Origin: Macrolepiota albuminosa | Lineage: Eukaryota; Basidiomycota; Agaricomycetes; Agaricales; Agaricaceae | DNA: 64,000 nucleotides | Direction: 5' to 3' | Assembly: GCA_027475525.1 (NCBI GenBank) | Contig: JAMWFC010000116.1 | Location: 1,301,826-1,365,825 of the forward strand | Translations under genes and position numbers: made by a program | Notes under the pieces: model-generated | What the model was told of the DNA's origin: nothing | What the model saw: the letters and a program-made list of their open reading frames with translations, nothing else | Databases searched by the model: none | In this document: piece after piece, positions 58,992 to 64,000 of the stretch | Layout of the letters: the number at the start of each line of letters is the position of its first letter | Numbering within the stretch: the stretch's first letter is position 1

Positions 58992-61900
58992 CATGAAACA
59001 GCGTGCGTCGCGCGGGATCCGTAGGAACGAGGCTGAAATCGTGAGTAGCCTTCTCTTCGATTCATAGCACATTGCAAACAACATAGAGATCCCGCAAGAT
59101 ATCAGTACAAGAAGTGATAGTGAGATTTCTGCTTCTAGTGGAACTACTGCTCCAGATTGTGATGTACGACTTGATCGTGAAAGAACCGCAGTTCGTGGCG
59201 TCTTCGGGACCTCCATAGAGCCAGAGAATCTCGAAATTTCTGGCACTCCAACGACGAGTAAAGATGTGCTTGATGGCTTTATGCATGATATACTCAATCG
59301 CCGTTGGGCCAGTGCTGATCTCGTAGATCATTTCTTCGATAACGTGGTCTCCATCTCTTTGGCTGCCAAGATCACTCTCTGTTTCCTTCATTACGGAATA
59401 ATCTCTGTCAAAATTAATAATGCAAAGGTGAAGCGCGAAGAATGGCCGGCAGCTTGCTTTCATGCAGCATCTCTGGCACGTCTTGCTTCGAAGACAGACA
59501 AAGTGACTCAGGCAATGTATCAACGTTATGTCTGGTCCTGGAGCGCATATTTGAACACAGGAACAGAACGTGGCGCTCAACAATTCCTTAATTTGATCGG
59601 GTTTCTTGGTTATGTATTCGGAAACATTTTCGACCTTGATCCAGACAATCTGTCGGAGCGCAGGCTAAGAACTCGCATCACGACTCTTCCCCGTGCTTAT
59701 CATCGAATGCCACTTGAATCGCCCGACAGCCAGGATTGCCGCCCCGATTTTTTTGCCTTGCATCGTTCTGCCTTTGTAAAAGAACGAGATTCCAATCGCG
59801 AAGGAGAGTATATGGAGAAATCTTCGATCTTGTCGACTATCAGTGCACTCTGGCCAAAGCTCAGCGAAAAGATTTCCTGCTTAGATCCTATGCCGTGTAT
59901 GTTTTTTTATGTTACAGCGTCGTGTCTTCGCCAATTTACTGTCATCGTTCATAGCTCAGGAAAATGTATCCAGTTCCGGTGACGAAAATGATGAGGAAGG
60001 GGATATCCGCCCGTTATCGTTCACTCCAGAGGTTCCAGAAGTTCCAGGGGTTACAGAGGGGTCCGATGAGCTGCTCGACGACGTAGAACAAGGAAAGTAC
60101 CCCAAGGCAGAAGGCGACGAGTCGTCTGCCGACAACGAGTCAGATTTACTTGCGCAACTAGAAGCCCTTCTAAAGGCTCTTGAAGTGGACACCCCGCTCC
60201 ATGAACTTTCACCATTGGTCTCTGCGGACATCAAAGATTACGGTACTGCGAAGTTTCTCGACCTCTCTTCGGTTTGTTTTCCGAACGTGTTGATTACTGG
60301 AGAGGGAAAGCAGACCGATATGAGAGCTGCTATTTGTCAGGCAATGGTCTATATGCGCCAACAACGACGAACCCAATCATGGCTCCGGTTCTGTTTGGGA
60401 CTCATGGTCACGAAAGACAAGATGGGTTTGCTTCGTGCCGACGCTACTGGAGTCGAAGAATGCGTCTTTCCCAAAAATATTGGCCGTGGTGTGATTGAAT
60501 CTATTCGCCTGTCGCTAGGAATCCTCCTCGCGACGGACCAGGAGCTTGGACAGCACCCTTCTTTTTCTCTGCGAACAGTGACGAAAGCAATTAAGACAGA
60601 TGAAGATGAAGGTGCCAAGAAACGGCGATCGAAAACTTCTGTGTCTATGTCTTCTGGGCAAGAGCCAAAGCCGAAGAAGCAGCGATTGATGTCTTGCTCG
60701 CCAACAGACCCTCCACTCCAACCGAGACTCTTAGCATCTAGGGAAGTCAATTGGATTACTCTTGACAAGGGAAAACAACACGGACATGTCTCCGATCAAG
60801 CATCCACTAATTTCTATGTCAAGTATCTTATCGAAGATCGAGGTTCACTTGTCGGTCGCTGTACACGCGTGTGGTGCGTCTATCAAGAAGTGTTTGAATC
60901 GGATCCGCTATTCGATCAATATCGGGATAAGCTCAAGGGAGCCCATGTTATGAAGGGCCCATATGCTCTCAAAATGTACAATGCGGACATGTTTTCAGAA
61001 GCATATAAAGAGGATATACTGGTAAAAGTTATGGAAAAACATCGATCAAACCCACTCAATGGTGTCTTGCTGCCAACCCAGTATGATGTTTTCCTTGTCA
61101 CTATTCCACGTCTTGGACTGATCTGAATCTTTGGTGCAGTGTTTGGCATCTCGGTGATATCATGTCCTTGGTGCGCGGTCTGACGCAAAAAGAACGTCCT
61201 CCAACTCTTCCTTTGGACAAAATGAAGCATCGTCAAGAAGTTTTTACTATCTCGGCTCTCAAACGAACACTATCACAATTCGAGACGGTCGAGGAATTCT
61301 ATGACGTTGTCATTGGAGTCTTGCAAGGTCAGCTACATATTGATTGATTGAATTTTGTCTGTACTTGATATCGTCTACAGGGATCGAATCCCTTCAAGCT
61401 ATCGAGGTCATCCATCGCGACATTAGCTTTGGAAATATTATTATAGACGAAGAGATTTATTGCGATACCGACAAAGAATTCGAGCGGATTGATGTGGATG
61501 GAAAGGATGCTCCTGTCGCTCTTATCCGTCGAGAAACTGTTGATATTGGGGCCCGTGGTGGTCTTCATGATCTGGATATGGCGGCATATATCCCAAAGAC
61601 GGTGTTTACTGAGAAGCAGAGGAAGTTTGTCCCTCGCGCACCATCTCCGGTAAGCTCTTGCTTTAGTTCGTTGTATCTTCTTGGAATGTTTAACTTTGTA
61701 GGTGGCCCCGAGAGAACTCGCTTCGCCGGACGATCAAAAGCTTCAGCGTGACTTCCGAACGGTGGGTTTGTTATCGATTTTTAATTCAACAACTTAGTCC
61801 GTCAGCAAATAGGGTACTGTGCCATTCATGTCAATTTCTGTCCTTTCCGGCAAACAACACTCTGTAATTGATGATGTAGGTCATACATCAAGTGTCTTGT

Positions 61901-62384
61901 TCTGTCATTTGTTTGACATCCTTGCCAGCTCCAGAGTTTATTCTTTGTTCTTTACCTCTCCATGTTCACCTTTGATGAACGATTACCAAACTGTTTCCCG
62001 AATGCGCCACCCCCTCTTCGCCATCGCTGGCCTAGGGATTTCAGAAAATGGACGGATTCATCAACTAGGGAAATGGATGAACTGAGTTCAAACAAGACCA
62101 CTTTCTTCCTCTCTCGTGATTATTATTGGTTTGACGCGCTCAATAGCGATGCACTCTCATTATGGAAAACAGGAGACAAAGCGTTCAAATGGGTCCATTG
62201 GAATATGCTACATACCTTCTACCAAGAACTGTGGTTCCTTAACAACAATGAACCTATTAGTGTAACGAATGTGACCTTCACAGGGCGGGCAAGGGTAGAA
62301 CCCTCGTTAATCAGGACAGTCTTGCAATCGGCTCTGGAGAAATTCGATATGAACTCGGAATTGACAGTCGGAGACAGCACCTAG
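58992..62384 (+). CDS. FunK1-type protein kinase gene (multi-exon, possibly decaying)
   Basis: The N-terminal part (59,100-59,770) reads FLHYGIISVKINN and LIGFLGYVFGNIFDLDP. A 405-codon frame (59,909-61,126) holds the long FunK1 N-lobe region (AICQAMVYMRQQRRTQSW, LLATDQELGQHPSF). After an intron near 61,100-61,140 come WHLGDIMSLVRGL and, after a clear intron at 61,328-61,380, the catalytic loop EVIHRDISFGNI. LHDLDMAAY stands for the DFG motif. Further introns lead to GTVPFMSISVL and a C-lobe ending at 62,384. FunK1 kinases are a Basidiomycota-expanded family of unclear substrate. The join near 59,770-59,910 needs a frame change I could not explain with an intron, so the gene may be a pseudogene. 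The ATG at 58,992 is the shared upstream start but its splice is uncertain. Confidence 0.72.
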
Positions 62385-63645
62385 CGACCTTTCAAACGAA
62401 GACACGTAGTGCAGGAGGGGCGTATTTTGGGCGTGACCATCGGTGTGACCTTATGCGGTTGTACCGGAACCGCCATCTAGACTACGCTTAACGCATCATT
62501 GTAGTAGCGTATTCTTCTTTACTTGATGTCTGCGCCGGTTTTTCCTTCACACCTTCTCACTGTTCTAAGCATTCGTCTCTTTTCTATTCTCTAGCATGGC
62601 CGGAGTTGGCAGTTCAAGGTCTAGGAAAGTTCGTGCGGGATCTTCTTTGCCCCCCGCACTCTGGCTCCTTCTTCTTCTTCTGTCCTTTTGCCAACCGGTT
62701 TGCTGAACCCGAGGACCCCAGAGTCATCTCATCAGAGTCAGGATAGGTCGAAACAGCCTCCGCTTCTGAAACCCTTCAGCCTAGCATACGAGTAAATCAG
62801 TCCGAGCCCGAACATCCTGACAACCCGCCTGCGGGATCTCCCACCCCGCGTGCGGCTGCACACCGAATGCAATTGGCACTAGGCCCGACCAGGACACGTA
62901 ATGTGTCCGTTGCGGATAAGTCCCCTGAAGCCGGAGTGCCTTTAAGACTTTCTCCGGCGGCTGCAGATGTGTATATGCAGGATGCCGTTCCGACGATGCA
63001 CATAGTGATTTGCGGACTCGGGGGCCCGCTCCTCCTCGTAGGATTTCTGTGCCCACAGAGTCATCTATGAAAATTGCCCAACTTCGATGCGTCCCCGGTC
63101 GTTGATAACGCCGTGCCACAGGAAGTTACAATGACAGATGTGATTCTGTTACAGCTCCTCTGAGCTCGTGGCTTAGAGCTCGATCGTCATAGTGAGTTAT
63201 TTTGTTGCGACAAACCGAATCCTCTGCTTTGTGAATGCATGTTTGGTAGCTTCAGTTGGTGCAATGCATGTTTTTAGATGTTTTCAGTAGGCGCTTAGCG
63301 CATCGTAGCGGCGCACGTGTGCGCCGGTCCCCGACTCTTACATGTTCCTTTTTCTTTTTTTACTTGTATATTTTATTAATTTTATTTATTGTATGTATGT
63401 ACTCTTCTCTTCGTTCTTTATTTTCTTTATTACTTTATTATTACAGTAATTTATTGAAAGCTGTGCTACGTGCTTGCCGGCTAGCTCAGCGCGAGATAAG
63501 GCGGGTTGTTTACATGGACTGTCATATTTCCTTTTCGAGTCTTACCACATAGGTAGTGAGACTTGTATTGTCTCACTTCTAACTTTCATCTTTTTCGTTA
63601 TTACATTGCTTGTCGTCTCCTCAGCTTGTTATACATCATTTCTAT
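62385..63645. other. Degraded coding-like sequence, unrecognised
   Basis: About 1.26 kb. Near 62,596 an ATG opens MAGVGSSRSRKVRAG and then shifts. Another frame at 62,800-63,066 reads PDNPPAGSPTPRAAAHRMQL. Ser/Pro-rich composition resembles the ORF at 63,646, so it could be an older copy of the same N-terminus. A 7-bp perfect hairpin GTGAGAC...GTCTCAC lies at about 63,557-63,577. T-rich tract at 63,345-63,450. Confidence 0.4.
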
Positions 63646-64000
63646 ATGTCTGGTCGGACAAATCCCATTGGTGCCAACTCCCAATCGTCTTCTGCACCCA
63701 ATCCGAGTTCCTCTGACTCTGACTTTCCGTCACAAGTCCCATCCTCCAATACAGCGAGTGATGCTGCTATCGATCCTCCTCAAGACGCTGCAGTTCTGCC
63801 GAATGCTGGAATACCGGGTCCAATTCCGGAGGATTTCGATTTTGATGAGAAGATGGTTCTGCCTGATGCGATCAGCCGTTTCCAGCTATCGCTGGCGGTT
63901 AGGATCCGCGAGAATGCTCTGACTGAAGAATTTAATAACGCCAGCACTCTTCAGACTGTCAATGTTAAGAATACTCCGGTCCCTCGACCTCGGGATATGG
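63646..64000 (+). CDS. Open ORF running off the window, Ser/Pro-rich N-terminus
   Basis: From the ATG at 63,646 the frame stays open for 118 codons to the window edge. It starts MSGRTNPIGANSQSSSAPN, is acidic in the middle (EDFDFDEKMVLPDAI) and then RFQLSLAVRIRENALTEEF. I do not recognise it. A low-complexity Ser/Pro start followed by a helical segment is common in retroelement Gag or ORF1 proteins, and the repeat-rich setting makes that plausible, but this is inference. Confidence 0.5.
   Translation, partial: MSGRTNPIGANSQSSSAPNPSSSDSDFPSQVPSSNTASDAAIDPPQDAAVLPNAGIPGPIPEDFDFDEKMVLPDAISRFQLSLAVRIRENALTEEFNNASTLQTVNVKNTPVPRPRDM

Noticed and set aside
63474..63560. tRNA-like A box (TAGCTCAGCGCG) and B-box-like TTCGAGTC
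   Set aside because: The presumed acceptor stems do not pair and the A box departs from consensus at its end; at most a chance match or a decayed tRNA-derived repeat.

Overview
This window comes from a filamentous basidiomycete, most likely an Agaricomycete (mushroom-forming) fungus. The evidence is genes with many 45-60 bp GT-AG introns, a FunK1 fungal-type protein kinase, and Ty3/gypsy and Ty1/copia elements, a Helitron and a possible Plavaka-type fragment typical of that group. There are no operons, bacterial genes, CRISPR arrays or recognisable tRNA/rRNA genes.

Layout. Positions 1-27,458 are a deep nest of retroelements. A Helitron-helicase remnant and a copia remnant lie at the base. 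LTR family C sits in them. A complete Ty3/gypsy element 'A' (438-25,965, + strand) sits in one LTR C. A complete chromodomain-bearing Ty3/gypsy element 'B' (2,376-14,009, - strand) is inserted in the gag of A with a perfect 5-bp duplication (AGAAG). A solo LTR of the A family (22,414-23,574) sits in the 3' part of A. From about 28.8 to 37.5 kb is a host island of four genes, all on the minus strand: a DGAT2-type acyltransferase, CDC48/p97, tubulin-folding cofactor B (TBCB/Alf1) and a secreted class-3 lipase. For all four, the splice sites read here give full-length in-frame products of 378, 819, 234 and 299 residues. From 37.5 to 39.26 kb is AT-rich spacer with an inverted-repeat element. From 39.26 to 54.6 kb is a second retroelement block: solo LTRs of families A, D and C nested in one another, a stop-riddled Ty3 element 'E', then a 3'-truncated minus-strand copy of A (A') carrying a solo LTR of family F. 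From 54.6 to 58.4 kb is a mosaic of transposase, Tc1/mariner and copia-gag fragments with a duplicated 5' half of FunK1. The fuller FunK1 gene lies at 59.0-62.4 kb, followed by degraded unrecognised sequence and an open ORF running off the right edge.

Main observations. (1) Element A carries, between pol and the 3' LTR and on the opposite strand, an apparent multi-exon gene with a six-cysteine GAL4-like zinc cluster; a solo LTR interrupts one of its exons and removing it restores the frame. (2) Element B carries about 3.3 kb of extra sense-strand coding sequence after its chromodomain integrase, of unrecognised function. (3) About 45 tandem duplications occur inside the repeats; every one whose spacing I measured is exactly 77 bp, and none was seen in the host island. 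This is the pattern expected from unmerged k=77 contig overlaps, so frameshifts at those points should be discounted. (4) Premature stops in the elements are mostly TGA (with TAG/TAA) at positions of Arg, Trp or Gln codons, consistent with C-to-T decay. All reading was by eye; no database or alignment was run.
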